A stretch of 64,000 bases of DNA from Flavobacterium johnsoniae UW101 (GTDB taxonomy: Bacteria > Bacteroidota > Bacteroidia > Flavobacteriales > Flavobacteriaceae). The position numbers and the translations under genes were made by a program. The DNA lies in the NCBI RefSeq assembly GCF_000016645.1, contig NC_009441.1:2356001-2420000 (forward strand), in the 5' to 3' direction. This document shows, piece after piece, positions 19,455 through 28,356 of this stretch (position 1 is the first letter of the stretch; each line of letters opens with the position of its first letter). The notes below the pieces were generated by a model. The model did no database searches. It worked only from the letters and a program-made list of their open reading frames with translations, and was not told where the DNA came from.

Positions 19455-20477
19455 ATGAAAAAATACCTTATACTTTTTCTGTTCACAATTATAAGTTTTG
19501 CGCAGCAAAAAACATTTACAAACCCAATTCTTCCAGCGGGTGCAGACCCATACAGCACCTATTACAAAGGCTATTATTATTACACCAATACATTGGGGAA
19601 TAAACTGGTTTTATGGAAAACAAAAGACTTGTCTGATATTAAAAATGCAGAAAGCAAAGTAATCTGGACACCGCCCCAAAACACCAATTATTCGGCTGAA
19701 ATCTGGGCACCGGAGTTTCATATCATCAACGGAAAATGGTATTGTTATTTTGCAGCAGATAATGGTGACAACAATACGCACCGTATGTATGTTTTAGAAA
19801 ACAAATCATCTGATCCGTTTAAAGGAAAATTTGAATTTAAAGGAAAAATTGCTGCCAAAACAGATAAATGGGCAATCGACGGAAATGTCTTCGAACATAA
19901 AAATCAACTCTATATGATTTGGGCCGGATGGGAAGGTGACACAAACGGACAGCAGAATATTTACATCGCTAAAATGAAAAATCCGCTTGAAATTGAAGGC
20001 GACCGCGTTATGATTTCTGCACCAACAAATGACTGGGAAACGCACGGAGCGCTGCATGATGATGTAAATCCGCCTCAGGTAAACGTAAACGAAGGCCCGC
20101 AGTTTTTAGAAAGAAACGGTAAAATTTTTATCGTGTTTTCGGCAAGCGGATGCTGGACAGATTTTTACGCTTTAGGATTATTAACATTTAACGGAGGTGA
20201 TAATTTATTAGATGCCAATGCCTGGAAAAAATCTCCTGACCCCATCTTCAAACAATCAGATAAAAACAAAGTATACGCACCGGGACACAATTCATTTTTT
20301 AAATCTCCAGACGGAAAAGAAGATTGGATTTTGTATCACGCCAACTCAAATCCGGGAGAAGGATGCGGCAATAAAAGATCGCCAAGAATGCAGAAAATTG
20401 ATTGGGATGCCAACGGATTTCCAGTTTTGGGAGAACCGGTAAGTGAAGAAACCAAACTGGCAATTCCTTCAAAATAA
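19455..20477 (+). CDS. Glycoside hydrolase family 43, secreted
   Basis: The start at ATG 19455 gives a clean signal peptide (MKKYLILFLFTIISFAQQ); earlier in-frame codons run through a repeat element and are rejected. The product is 340 residues. The GH43 catalytic triad is visible: Asp31 in LPAGADPY, Asp142 in WAIDGNVF and Glu213 in VNEGPQFL. FTNPILPAGADPY is typical of exo-acting arabinofuranosidase- or xylosidase-type GH43 enzymes. It follows the GH2 gene and precedes the epimerase by 24 bases, so it is part of the operon of the first PUL and should trim pentose or galactose side chains in the periplasm. Confidence 0.88.
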   Translation: MKKYLILFLFTIISFAQQKTFTNPILPAGADPYSTYYKGYYYYTNTLGNKLVLWKTKDLSDIKNAESKVIWTPPQNTNYSAEIWAPEFHIINGKWYCYFAADNGDNNTHRMYVLENKSSDPFKGKFEFKGKIAAKTDKWAIDGNVFEHKNQLYMIWAGWEGDTNGQQNIYIAKMKNPLEIEGDRVMISAPTNDWETHGALHDDVNPPQVNVNEGPQFLERNGKIFIVFSASGCWTDFYALGLLTFNGGDNLLDANAWKKSPDPIFKQSDKNKVYAPGHNSFFKSPDGKEDWILYHANSNPGEGCGNKRSPRMQKIDWDANGFPVLGEPVSEETKLAIPSK

Positions 20478-20501
20478 TACAAACATTTTAAAATTCACAA
20501 A

Positions 20502-21680
20502 ATGAAAAATATCCAAATAGCAGCTGTCGTTTTACTGGCGCTTTTTCAGTTTAATTGTAAGGACAATAAAAAAGAAAATTCCACTTCAAAAGAAACTGCT
20601 GCAATACAATCAGATTCAACAAAAACTGTTTTACAAACTAAAAATTTCGATACGATAATCGACGGAAAAAAAGTTGGCTTATACTGGATCGAAAACAAAG
20701 GTATTAAAGCCGCTTTTACCAATTACGGCGGAAGACTAATCGGACTTTGGGTAAACGATAAAAATGGAAAATCAACCGATGTTGTTGTGGGAATGAACAG
20801 TGCAAAAGGTTTTAAAACCTCAACAGAACCTTACTTTGGAGCTACAATTGGAAGAGTTGGAAACCGAATAGGAAAAGGGAAATTTACATTAGAAGGAAAA
20901 CAATATCAAGTTCCGTTAAATAATGGGAAAAATGCCTTGCATGGTGGTGTAAAAGGTTTTCAGGATGTAGTTTGGAATGCCGAAAAAACAAACGAAAACA
21001 TTCTGGTTTTTACCTATGTTTCACCAGACGGCGAACAAGGTTTTCCTGGAAATTTATCTGTAAAAGTAACCTATACGATTACTGATGATAATTCGGTTCA
21101 AATGGAGTATGAAGCAACTACAGATAAAACAACAATTGTCAATTTAACCAATCATGCTTTTTTAAATTTAAACGGAGAAGGAAGCGGTACAATCTTAAAT
21201 CACGAATTACAGATCTATGCCAACGAATTTACTCCCGTTGACGAAGGTTTGATTCCAAACGGTGAATTAAAACCAGTAAAAAATACGCCTTTCGATTTTA
21301 CTTCAAAACATACCATTGGCGAAAGAATTGAAACGAAAGATGAACAGTTGAAATTTGGAAAAGGCTACGACCACAATTACGTTTTAAACGGAACTAAGAA
21401 AAACGGATTAAATCATGCTGCAACAATTTCTGGTGATAAATCGGGAATCACGCTTGATATTTTTACACAAGAACCGGGATTACAGTTTTACAGCGGGAAT
21501 TTCATGCAGTCAAAAAACACCTTTAAAAGTGGTGCAAAAGACGATTTTAGAACTGCTTTTGCTTTAGAAACACAGCATTTTCCAGACGCGCCAAATCAGC
21601 CAAAATTTGCTCCGATTGTTTTAAAACCCGGAGAAAAATATCATACAGTTTCTTATTATCAGTTTTCTGTAAAAAAGTAG
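20502..21680 (+). CDS. Aldose 1-epimerase (galactose mutarotase-like), lipoprotein
   Basis: The 392-residue protein has a lipoprotein signal (ALFQFNCKD, Cys19) and the full GalM-type beta-sandwich. NGKNALHGGVKGFQ carries the conserved substrate-binding His, VNLTNHAFLNL the catalytic acid His218, and FALETQHFPDAPN the catalytic base Glu. It interconverts alpha and beta anomers of free aldoses such as galactose or arabinose, which speeds uptake or metabolism after retaining or inverting hydrolases release them. The lipobox places it in the periplasm, unlike the cytosolic E. coli GalM. It is 24 bases downstream of the GH43 gene and co-transcribed. Confidence 0.9.
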   Translation: MKNIQIAAVVLLALFQFNCKDNKKENSTSKETAAIQSDSTKTVLQTKNFDTIIDGKKVGLYWIENKGIKAAFTNYGGRLIGLWVNDKNGKSTDVVVGMNSAKGFKTSTEPYFGATIGRVGNRIGKGKFTLEGKQYQVPLNNGKNALHGGVKGFQDVVWNAEKTNENILVFTYVSPDGEQGFPGNLSVKVTYTITDDNSVQMEYEATTDKTTIVNLTNHAFLNLNGEGSGTILNHELQIYANEFTPVDEGLIPNGELKPVKNTPFDFTSKHTIGERIETKDEQLKFGKGYDHNYVLNGTKKNGLNHAATISGDKSGITLDIFTQEPGLQFYSGNFMQSKNTFKSGAKDDFRTAFALETQHFPDAPNQPKFAPIVLKPGEKYHTVSYYQFSVKK

Positions 21681-21685
21681 TTTAA

Positions 21686-21854
21686 CCGCAAAGTTTTTTT
21701 ACCGCAAAGAGCGCTAAGAATTACGCAAAGGTCGCAAAGTTTTTTTTCTCACTTTTGTCACCCTGAGCGAAGTCGAAGGAACGCAAAGTAATTCCTTATT
21801 TTTTTTTTTTACTCTTGCGTGCTTTGCGTAATTCCTTGCGCTCTTTGCGGTTAA
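21686..21854. repeat. Dispersed palindromic repeat, family 3 (CCGCAAAGAGCGC type)
   Basis: ACCGCAAAGAGCGCTAAGAA plus TTACGCAAAG (21701-21730) is mirrored by CTTTGCGTAATTCCTTGCG plus CTCTTTGCGG (21822-21850). The centre holds GTCACCCTGAGCGAAGTCG, a short repeat word that I recall from other bacterial genomes. Half of the element recurs at 27308. Confidence 0.75.
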
Positions 21855-21876
21855 AAAAGCATTTAAAACATAAAAC

Positions 21877-22854
21877 ATGAAAAAAATACTATCAGTAATA
21901 ACATTATTCTGTGTTTTTACAGCTTGCTCACAAGAAAAAAGCACAGATAAACCAAAAGAAGTAAAATCGAATACCATCTTACTGGCCGATCCAACTATAT
22001 TTTACAACAAAGGAACCTATTATTTATACGGAACCACAACAGGAGATTTTCCCAACGGTGAAGGATTTCAGGTATATACCTCAACAGATTTAAAAGACTG
22101 GAAAGGTCCAAATGGTGCTCAGAGCGGTCTTGCTTTAAAAAAAGGAGACGCTTTTGGCGACAAAGGTTTCTGGGCACCGCAGATACTTTCGTATCAAAAT
22201 AAATTTTACATGATTTACACTGCAAATGAAAATATTGCAGTCGCAGTAAGTGACAGTCCGCTTGGGCCGTTTAAAAGCGAATCAAAAGAACCGATTATTA
22301 AAACCGGAAACCAAATCGATCCGTTCATTTTTATTGATGAAGATGGAAAAAAATATTTATATCATGTGCGTTTAACCAACGGAAACCGAATTTTCGCTGC
22401 AGAAATCAATGACGATTTTCAAAGTATAAAACCGGAAACTTTAACCGAATGTATTTCGGGAATTTTGCCTTGGGAAAACACACAAAATGTAAGCTGGCCG
22501 GTTACAGAAGGCCCGACAGTTTTAAAACACAACAGTTTGTATTACATGATTTATTCGGCAAATGATTTCAGAAATATAGATTATGCTGTAGGTTACGCGA
22601 CCAGTAAAAGTCCGCTTGGACCTTGGGAAAAAGCAGCAGACAGTCCAATCATCAGCAGAAAAAACACCAAACAAAACGGAATTGGCCACGGTGATGTTTT
22701 TTGGGATAAAAACAACAAAATGCATTATGTACTGCATACACATTTTAGCGAAAGCGGTGTTTCACCAAGAAAAGCCGGAATTATTTCAATTGAATTTAAA
22801 GACGGGAAAATTGTGGCTGATCCTGCAAGTTTTCAGTTCTTAAATGTGAAATAA
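21877..22854 (+). CDS. Glycoside hydrolase family 43, lipoprotein
   Basis: The 325-residue lipoprotein (CVFTACSQE lipobox, Cys17) is a five-bladed propeller with the GH43 triad: Asp38 in LLADPTIF, Asp148 in GNQIDPFIFIDEDG and Glu211 in VTEGPTVLK. Blade motifs such as FQVYTSTDLKDWKG and YATSKSPLGPWEKA support the fold. It is probably an alpha-L-arabinofuranosidase, beta-xylosidase or exo-galactosidase. It is the last gene of the first PUL; a terminator-like hairpin with eight T's follows. A repeat element separates it from the epimerase gene, so it may have its own promoter or be expressed by read-through. Confidence 0.87.
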   Translation: MKKILSVITLFCVFTACSQEKSTDKPKEVKSNTILLADPTIFYNKGTYYLYGTTTGDFPNGEGFQVYTSTDLKDWKGPNGAQSGLALKKGDAFGDKGFWAPQILSYQNKFYMIYTANENIAVAVSDSPLGPFKSESKEPIIKTGNQIDPFIFIDEDGKKYLYHVRLTNGNRIFAAEINDDFQSIKPETLTECISGILPWENTQNVSWPVTEGPTVLKHNSLYYMIYSANDFRNIDYAVGYATSKSPLGPWEKAADSPIISRKNTKQNGIGHGDVFWDKNNKMHYVLHTHFSESGVSPRKAGIISIEFKDGKIVADPASFQFLNVK

Positions 22855-22867
22855 GTATTTTTTTATT

Positions 22868-22921
22868 TCAGGTTTCAAGTTCCGGGTTTTTAACCTGAAA
22901 TTTGAAACCTGATTTTTTTTA
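22868..22921 (+). terminator. Terminator at the end of the first PUL
   Basis: TCAGGTTTCAA pairs with TTGAAACCTGA (11 bp), with a 23-base loop that contains an alternative GGGTTTTTAACC fold, followed by eight T's. It lies 14 bases beyond the GH43 stop codon. Confidence 0.7.
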
Positions 22922-23023
22922 CAGCATACACTTAACAATTCAAAATCGTTGTTGGTCGAAATAATAACATTTAGAATAGTAATTTACATTAATATTGTGT
23001 TGTTCCTATTTTATTAATACGTT

Positions 23024-25138
23024 ATGAATCACCGTACGATGAAAAACATTTTTCTTTTCTTGTGTTCTCTATGTATCACAATTTCTGCAAACAGTCAAAA
23101 TACTGTAAAAGCTCCGGAACCTTTTGGTCCGCTTCCTACACAAAAACAAATGGACTGGCAGGAAATGGAATTTTATGCTTTTGTACATTTTTCATTAAAT
23201 ACATTTACCAATAAAGAATGGGGTTACGGAGACGAATCTCCAGCTCTCTTTAACCCGACAAATTTAGACGTTCGCCAATGGGCGCGTATTGTAAAAGCGG
23301 CCGGAATGAAAGGAATTATTTTGGTAGCCAAACATCACGACGGATTTTGTTTATGGCCGTCGGCGTATACAGAACGTTCTGTGAAGAATTCTCCGTGGAA
23401 AAACGGGAAAGGTGATTTGGTTAAAGAATTGGCAGAAGCCTGTAAAGAATACGATTTAAAATTAGGATTATATCTTTCTCCCTGGGACAGAAACCGTGCA
23501 GATTATGGCAAGCCGGAATATATTACCTATTTCAGAAACCAGCTGAAAGAATTATTGACCAATTACGGAGATGTTTTTGAAATGTGGTTTGACGGTGCAA
23601 ACGGCGGTGACGGTTATTACGGCGGAGCCAATGAAACAAGAAAAATCAATACACTTGAATATTACAATTGGGATGAAACCTATAAATTAATATACAAAAC
23701 TGCACCAAAAACTTTGGTTTGGGGCGTTGGCCCTTCTGAAGCCAGATGGATTGGAAATGAAGAAGGCCGTGCCGGAAAAACAAACTGGTCACTTTTACGC
23801 CAAAAAGATGAATTGGCCGGAAAAGTACATTATACCGAATTTATGTCGGGGCATGAAGACGGAGAAAAATGGGTTCCTGGCGAAGCCGATGTTTCGATCA
23901 GACCAGGATGGTTTTATCATTCAGTTGAAGATGATAAAGTACGTCCGCTGGATGAAATGGTCGATATTTATTACGAATCAATTGGGCGAAATGCCACTTT
24001 ATTATTAAATCTTCCGGTTGACAGGAGAGGTTTGGTTCACGAAAATGACGAAGCCAGATTAAAAGAATTGGTAGCGACTGTAAAAGCTGATTTTAAAACC
24101 GAATTATTATCTAAAACAAAAATTACGGCTGATAATGTTAGAGGCAGCAGCGAAACATTTGCAGGAAAAAATGCTGTCGATGGAAATAAAAATACCTATT
24201 GGGCAACAGACGACAATGTTAAAACGGCTTCAATAACTTTTGAGTTTGATAAACCAACTGATATAAACCGAATTTTACTTCAGGAATATATTGCACTTGG
24301 ACAGCGTGTAAAAGCTTTTAATGTTGAGGTTAAAGTTGATGGAAACTGGAAAACTGCTGCAAACGAAACTACAATTGGTTACAAAAGAATTTTAAGAATC
24401 GACCGGGTTAAAGCATCGGCATTAAGAATCAATATCACAGATTCAAAAGCAAACATTGTTATTTCAAATATTCAGGTTTACAATGCACCGACTTTTGTGC
24501 GTATGCCGGAAATCAGCCGTGATAAAAACGGCGATGTTACGATTAAATCTCAAGATGGAAATCCTGTTTATTATTCGCTTGACGGAAAAAATCCAACGAA
24601 AAAAAGCACCTTATATAAAGGAGTATTTCGAGTTAAGAAAGCGGTTACCATAAAAGCTGTAGCAATTGATGCTGTAGAAAATATTAGCAGCGCAGTAAAA
24701 ACAGCAAAATACGGCGCATCAAAAGAAAACTGGAAAATAGTTTCGGCTTCAAGCGGAGATTTAAAATCAGCTGATCGTGTTATCGACGGAAATCCAGATA
24801 CAGATTGGAGTTTTGGCAATGATCAAAACAAACTTCCACAGGAAATAATTATAGATATGGGAAGCCTTTTAAACTTAAACGGATTTACTTATATACCGCA
24901 GCAAGTAGGAAACAATCTTAATTTAATTTCAAATTATGAATTCTACACAAGCACTGATAATATAAACTGGACATTGCAGTCTGAAGGTGAATTTTCGAAT
25001 ATTAAACACAACCCAATCGAACAGATTAAGACTTTCAAAAAAGCCAAAGCCAGATATATTCGTTTCGTTGCCAAGTCAGCAGTGGCAAAGGGATCGACTG
25101 TTTCTATTGCAGAATTAAATGTTATCGAAACATTATAA
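23024..25138 (+). CDS. GH29 alpha-L-fucosidase with C-terminal carbohydrate-binding domains
   Basis: The 704-residue protein has a signal peptide (to about ISANSQ; a Met at 23039 is an equally good start) and a GH29 catalytic domain at about 30-350. The predicted nucleophile Asp190 is in FEMWFDGANGGDG; KHHDGFCLWPS is typical of the family. It is followed by an F5/8-type (CBM32-like) domain at about 360-485, a chitobiase-type CHB_HEX_C segment at about 490-560 (NPVYYSLDGKNPT) and a second F5/8-like domain to the end. The nucleophile context resembles GH29 subfamily B, which acts on alpha-1,3/1,4 branched fucose such as Lewis epitopes; this is an inference. First gene of the second glycan locus. 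Confidence 0.9.
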   Translation: MNHRTMKNIFLFLCSLCITISANSQNTVKAPEPFGPLPTQKQMDWQEMEFYAFVHFSLNTFTNKEWGYGDESPALFNPTNLDVRQWARIVKAAGMKGIILVAKHHDGFCLWPSAYTERSVKNSPWKNGKGDLVKELAEACKEYDLKLGLYLSPWDRNRADYGKPEYITYFRNQLKELLTNYGDVFEMWFDGANGGDGYYGGANETRKINTLEYYNWDETYKLIYKTAPKTLVWGVGPSEARWIGNEEGRAGKTNWSLLRQKDELAGKVHYTEFMSGHEDGEKWVPGEADVSIRPGWFYHSVEDDKVRPLDEMVDIYYESIGRNATLLLNLPVDRRGLVHENDEARLKELVATVKADFKTELLSKTKITADNVRGSSETFAGKNAVDGNKNTYWATDDNVKTASITFEFDKPTDINRILLQEYIALGQRVKAFNVEVKVDGNWKTAANETTIGYKRILRIDRVKASALRINITDSKANIVISNIQVYNAPTFVRMPEISRDKNGDVTIKSQDGNPVYYSLDGKNPTKKSTLYKGVFRVKKAVTIKAVAIDAVENISSAVKTAKYGASKENWKIVSASSGDLKSADRVIDGNPDTDWSFGNDQNKLPQEIIIDMGSLLNLNGFTYIPQQVGNNLNLISNYEFYTSTDNINWTLQSEGEFSNIKHNPIEQIKTFKKAKARYIRFVAKSAVAKGSTVSIAELNVIETL

Positions 25139-25227
25139 TTGCCTTTTGAATTGTAAACTTTTTGGTTAAAGTTTCAAATTTTGTCCTATAGCGAAGGTAA
25201 CAGGTTATTAGTCGAATTTTTGATTAT

Positions 25228-25240
25228 TTACATTATGTAA
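25228..25240. promoter_or_regulatory. TTACAT-T-ATGTAA palindrome upstream of nagB
   Basis: A perfect 6-bp inverted repeat with a one-base centre lies 38 bases before the nagB start codon, in very AT-rich DNA. It has the size of a regulator half-site pair; the binding protein is unknown. Confidence 0.3.
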
Positions 25241-25278
25241 TATTTAATTTTATACTAAATAATTAGAACAACAGGCAA

Positions 25279-27192
25279 ATGATTAAAGAAAGTATAAATT
25301 TCAAAGAAGCAGGAAAGTTTGAAGAAACGCGTTTTGAAAAGATACACAATGTAATTTTTGATTCGTCTAAAGAAGCTTCGATTTTAGTAGCTCAGGAAAT
25401 AGCCAATATAATTCAGAGAAAAGAAGAATTAAACGAACCTTGTGTTTTAGGTTTGGCAACAGGATCTTCTCCTATAAAAGTATACGAAGAATTAGTTCGT
25501 CTTCATAAAGAAGAAGGTTTAAGCTTTGCAAATGTGGTAACTTTCAACTTAGATGAGTATTATCCAATGGATAAAAACGACATTCAAAGTTATTGGTACT
25601 TTATGCATGAGCACCTATTTAATCATGTTAATATTCCGCCTCAAAATATCAATATTCCTGACGGAAGCATCAGCAATGAAGACCTTCAGCAATATTGCAT
25701 CGATTATGAAATGAAAATCAAAGCTTACGGCGGATTGGATTTTCAGCTTCTTGGAATTGGAAGAACGGGACATATCGGATTCAACGAACCGGGATCTCAC
25801 GTAAATTCTGGAACCAGAAGCATTACATTAGATCACTTAACACGTGTTGATGCAGCATCATCATTTTTAGGAATTGATAATGTGCCTAGAAAAGCAATTA
25901 CAATGGGAATTGGCACCGTAAAAAATGCCAAAAGAATTGTACTTCTTGGATGGGGAATCAGCAAAGCAGATATTATAAAGAAAACAATCGAAGGTGAAAT
26001 TTCATCTCGAGTTCCGGCGACGTATTTACAACAGCACAACAACACAACTTTTGTTTTAGATACCGAAGCTTCATCAGAATTAACCCGAGTAAAAACGCCT
26101 TGGTTAGTAAAATCTGTAATCTGGACAGACGAATTAAAATTGAAAGCGGTAGCTTGGTTAAGCGAATTAACTAAAAAACCTTTCTTAAAACTGACTGACA
26201 AAGATTATAACGATAACGGAATGTCTAGCGTTTTAACAGAAGAAGGGACTGCATACAATTTGAATATTAAAATGTTCAACAAAATGCAGCAGACTATCAC
26301 GGGATGGCCGGGAGGAAAACCAAATGCTGATGATACCTACAGACCAGAACGTGCAACTCCGGAAAGAAAAAGAATTATCATTTTTAGTCCGCACCCAGAT
26401 GATGATGTTATCTCAATGGGAGGAACTTTTGACAGATTGGTAGAGCAGGGGCATGATGTTCATATTGCATACCAGACTTCAGGAAATATTGCGGTTTCGA
26501 ATCAGGAAGCTTTAAAGTTTGCTGAAATTACAAAAGCATTAAATGCTGATTCTGTTACGGCAGAGACTATTATTGACTTTTTGAAAAACAAAAAAAGCAA
26601 TGATATCGATTCATTAGAAGTAAGAAAGCTGAAAGGTTTAATTAGAAGAAGTGAATCATTAGCAGCAACAAGATATTTAGGCTTGCCGGATTCTAATGTA
26701 AATTTCCTTGATCTTCCTTTTTATGAAACAGGAACGGTAAAGAAAAATAATCTTGGTGAGGCAGATATTGAAATTATGTGCGATATCATCGAAAGAATAA
26801 AACCTCATCAAATCTACGCAGCAGGAGATTTAGCAGACCCGCACGGAACGCACAAAGTGTGTCTGGATAGTTTGTTTGAAGCTTTGAAACGATTGAAACA
26901 CAAGAGTTTTATGGATGACTGCTGGGTTTGGCTGTACAGAGGTGCTTGGCACGAATGGGAAACCTACCAAATTGAAATGGCGGTTCCAATGAGTCCGGAT
27001 CAGGTGCTTAAAAAACGTCACGCGATTTTCTATCACCAGTCTCAAAAAGACGGTGTAATGTTTCAGGGTGATGACAGCAGAGAATTCTGGATTAGAGCAG
27101 AAGACAGAAACAGATTAACTGCAGAAAAATATCACGCTCTAGGTTTAGCTGACTATTCAGCAATTGAAGCCTTCAAGAGATATTTCTTCTAA
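25279..27192 (+). CDS. nagB: Glucosamine-6-phosphate deaminase fused to PIG-L/LmbE-type deacetylase domain
   Basis: The N-terminal half (about 25-300) is NagB: GLATGSSPIKVYEEL for phosphate binding, Asp92 in FNLDEYYPM as the proton-transfer residue, and GRTGHIGFNEPGS with the conserved His165 and Glu170. It converts glucosamine-6-P to fructose-6-P and ammonia. The C-terminal half (about 363-625) is a PIG-L/LmbE fold with metal-site motif FSPHPDDDVISMGGT (His372, Asp374-376) and a second His cluster DPHGTH. Such long NagB proteins are known in Bacteroidota, but the role of the deacetylase half is unclear; it could act on GlcNAc-6-P. There is no signal peptide, so it is cytoplasmic. It links the GlcNAc released by GH20 and glycosylasparaginase to glycolysis. 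Confidence 0.93.
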   Translation: MIKESINFKEAGKFEETRFEKIHNVIFDSSKEASILVAQEIANIIQRKEELNEPCVLGLATGSSPIKVYEELVRLHKEEGLSFANVVTFNLDEYYPMDKNDIQSYWYFMHEHLFNHVNIPPQNINIPDGSISNEDLQQYCIDYEMKIKAYGGLDFQLLGIGRTGHIGFNEPGSHVNSGTRSITLDHLTRVDAASSFLGIDNVPRKAITMGIGTVKNAKRIVLLGWGISKADIIKKTIEGEISSRVPATYLQQHNNTTFVLDTEASSELTRVKTPWLVKSVIWTDELKLKAVAWLSELTKKPFLKLTDKDYNDNGMSSVLTEEGTAYNLNIKMFNKMQQTITGWPGGKPNADDTYRPERATPERKRIIIFSPHPDDDVISMGGTFDRLVEQGHDVHIAYQTSGNIAVSNQEALKFAEITKALNADSVTAETIIDFLKNKKSNDIDSLEVRKLKGLIRRSESLAATRYLGLPDSNVNFLDLPFYETGTVKKNNLGEADIEIMCDIIERIKPHQIYAAGDLADPHGTHKVCLDSLFEALKRLKHKSFMDDCWVWLYRGAWHEWETYQIEMAVPMSPDQVLKKRHAIFYHQSQKDGVMFQGDDSREFWIRAEDRNRLTAEKYHALGLADYSAIEAFKRYFF

Positions 27193-27255
27193 GAAAATCT
27201 TTAAAATATAATAAACTATTTTCATGTGGTTTATTTGGTTAGTTACCAAGTTTTG

Positions 27256-27288
27256 AAATGCAGCCGTGGTTGGCTGCATTTTTTTTGT
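27256..27288 (+). terminator. Rho-independent terminator after nagB
   Basis: AAATGCAGCC, loop GTGGTT, GGCTGCATTT and a T run form a textbook terminator about 65 bases after the nagB stop. Confidence 0.9.
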
Positions 27289-27307
27289 TTTTGTATGTAG
27301 TCTGGTT

Positions 27308-27462
27308 TAACCGCAAAGAGCGCTAAGGTTTACGCAAAGGAACGAAGAAATCCGCCATTTTTGTCATTTCGACGAAGGAGAAATCTTCACAAGTAACTCC
27401 GTAAAGATTGGCGATTCTCGTTGTTGAATTTCATGTGCGATTTCTCGTTTCTCGAAATGAGA
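27308..27462. repeat. Fused repeat fragments: half of family 3 joined to a family 2 copy
   Basis: AACCGCAAAGAGCGCTAAGG (27308) matches one arm of the element at 21686. From 27363 GTCATTTCGACGAAGGAGAA begins a family 2 palindrome whose other arm, GCGATTTCTCGTTTCTCG, is at 27437. With the terminators on each side these account for the 383-base spacer 27193-27575; no gene is seen there. Confidence 0.65.
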
Positions 27463-27480
27463 TGCAGTAACCTTAATTAA

Positions 27481-27520
27481 AATAAAAAACCTTTGTCAAA
27501 ATTTCAAACTTTGACAAAGG
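27481..27520 (-). terminator. Terminator for the LytTR regulator gene
   Basis: Read on the minus strand, CCTTTGTCAAA, a nine-base loop, TTTGACAAAGG and a run of six T's follow the regulator gene by about 55 bases. The 11-bp stem is perfect. Confidence 0.8.
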
Positions 27521-27575
27521 CCTCACAAAATTAGATTTCTAACATCTAACTTTTTATTTATAATTTTTCACAAAA

Positions 27576-28289
27576 TCAAATAGAAGAATTTAAAATTCTC
27601 TGTTTTACATGATCGATATACGATCTTCCAATCACATATCGAAGTCCTTCAATTTCAATGCTGTTTCCTTCAACTGCGTCGATTTTATCGATTGCAATGG
27701 TGTAAGATCTGTGGATTCTCAGGAAGTTTTTTTCTGGCAGTAAATCTGTAAAGTCAGATAATGTGCTGTGAATAATATATTTACCTGTAGTGGTGTTGAT
27801 TTTTAAATAATCTTTAAGGCTTTCGATAACCAGAATTTCGTTGAAGAAAATTTTCTTCATTCTCTTTTTGTCAATTTTTACGAAAATAAAAGGGCTGTCT
27901 GGATTGCTTTCCTGCGGAGAAGAAGCCTTGTTTTCTAACCTCTTGCTGATTTTATTGAGCGTTTTCATTAATCTTGGAAATTCGATTGGTTTTACCAGAT
28001 AATCTAAAACGTCCAATTCATAAGTTTCAATTGCAAACTGACTATAGGCGCTTGTAATTACTAATAAAGGCGGATTTTCGAGACTTTTTATAAAATTAAT
28101 TCCGTCAAGAACCGGCATGTTTATATCCAGAAAAATAACATCAACTTTGTTATTCTTCAAAAAATTCAAGCCTTCAATCGGGTTACTAAAAGTATTTACT
28201 ACCTCAAAATTTTCAAGCGGCTCTAAGTAATTTTTAATAACATTGATTGCCAATGGCTCATCGTCAATAATCAAACATTTTATTCTCAT
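27576..28289 (-). CDS. LytTR-family response regulator
   Basis: The 237-residue protein has a receiver domain at about 1-120, with acidic pocket DDE at 9-11, phospho-acceptor Asp55 in VIFLDINMPVLDG, Thr/Ser switch VITSAYS and Lys in YLVKPIEF. A LytTR DNA-binding domain follows at about 135-235 (SLKDYLKINT, FLRIHRSYTIAIDKIDAV). Its gene follows the sensor kinase gene by 67 bases on the same strand, making a cognate pair of the BtsS/LytS type. The pair sits inside the second glycan locus, between nagB and the GH92-symporter genes, so it may control these; that is an inference. Confidence 0.93.
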   Translation of the reverse strand: MRIKCLIIDDEPLAINVIKNYLEPLENFEVVNTFSNPIEGLNFLKNNKVDVIFLDINMPVLDGINFIKSLENPPLLVITSAYSQFAIETYELDVLDYLVKPIEFPRLMKTLNKISKRLENKASSPQESNPDSPFIFVKIDKKRMKKIFFNEILVIESLKDYLKINTTTGKYIIHSTLSDFTDLLPEKNFLRIHRSYTIAIDKIDAVEGNSIEIEGLRYVIGRSYIDHVKQRILNSSI

Positions 28290-28356
28290 TTCTATAATCT
28301 TAGTTATTTGAGCGAAATAATTTAGCAGGTAAACTTATATACGAGGAAAAACGGTG

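Noticed and set aside
26830..27045. Minus-strand open frames inside nagB and many other genes
   Set aside because: They are antisense shadows of strong coding frames with no promoter or family features.
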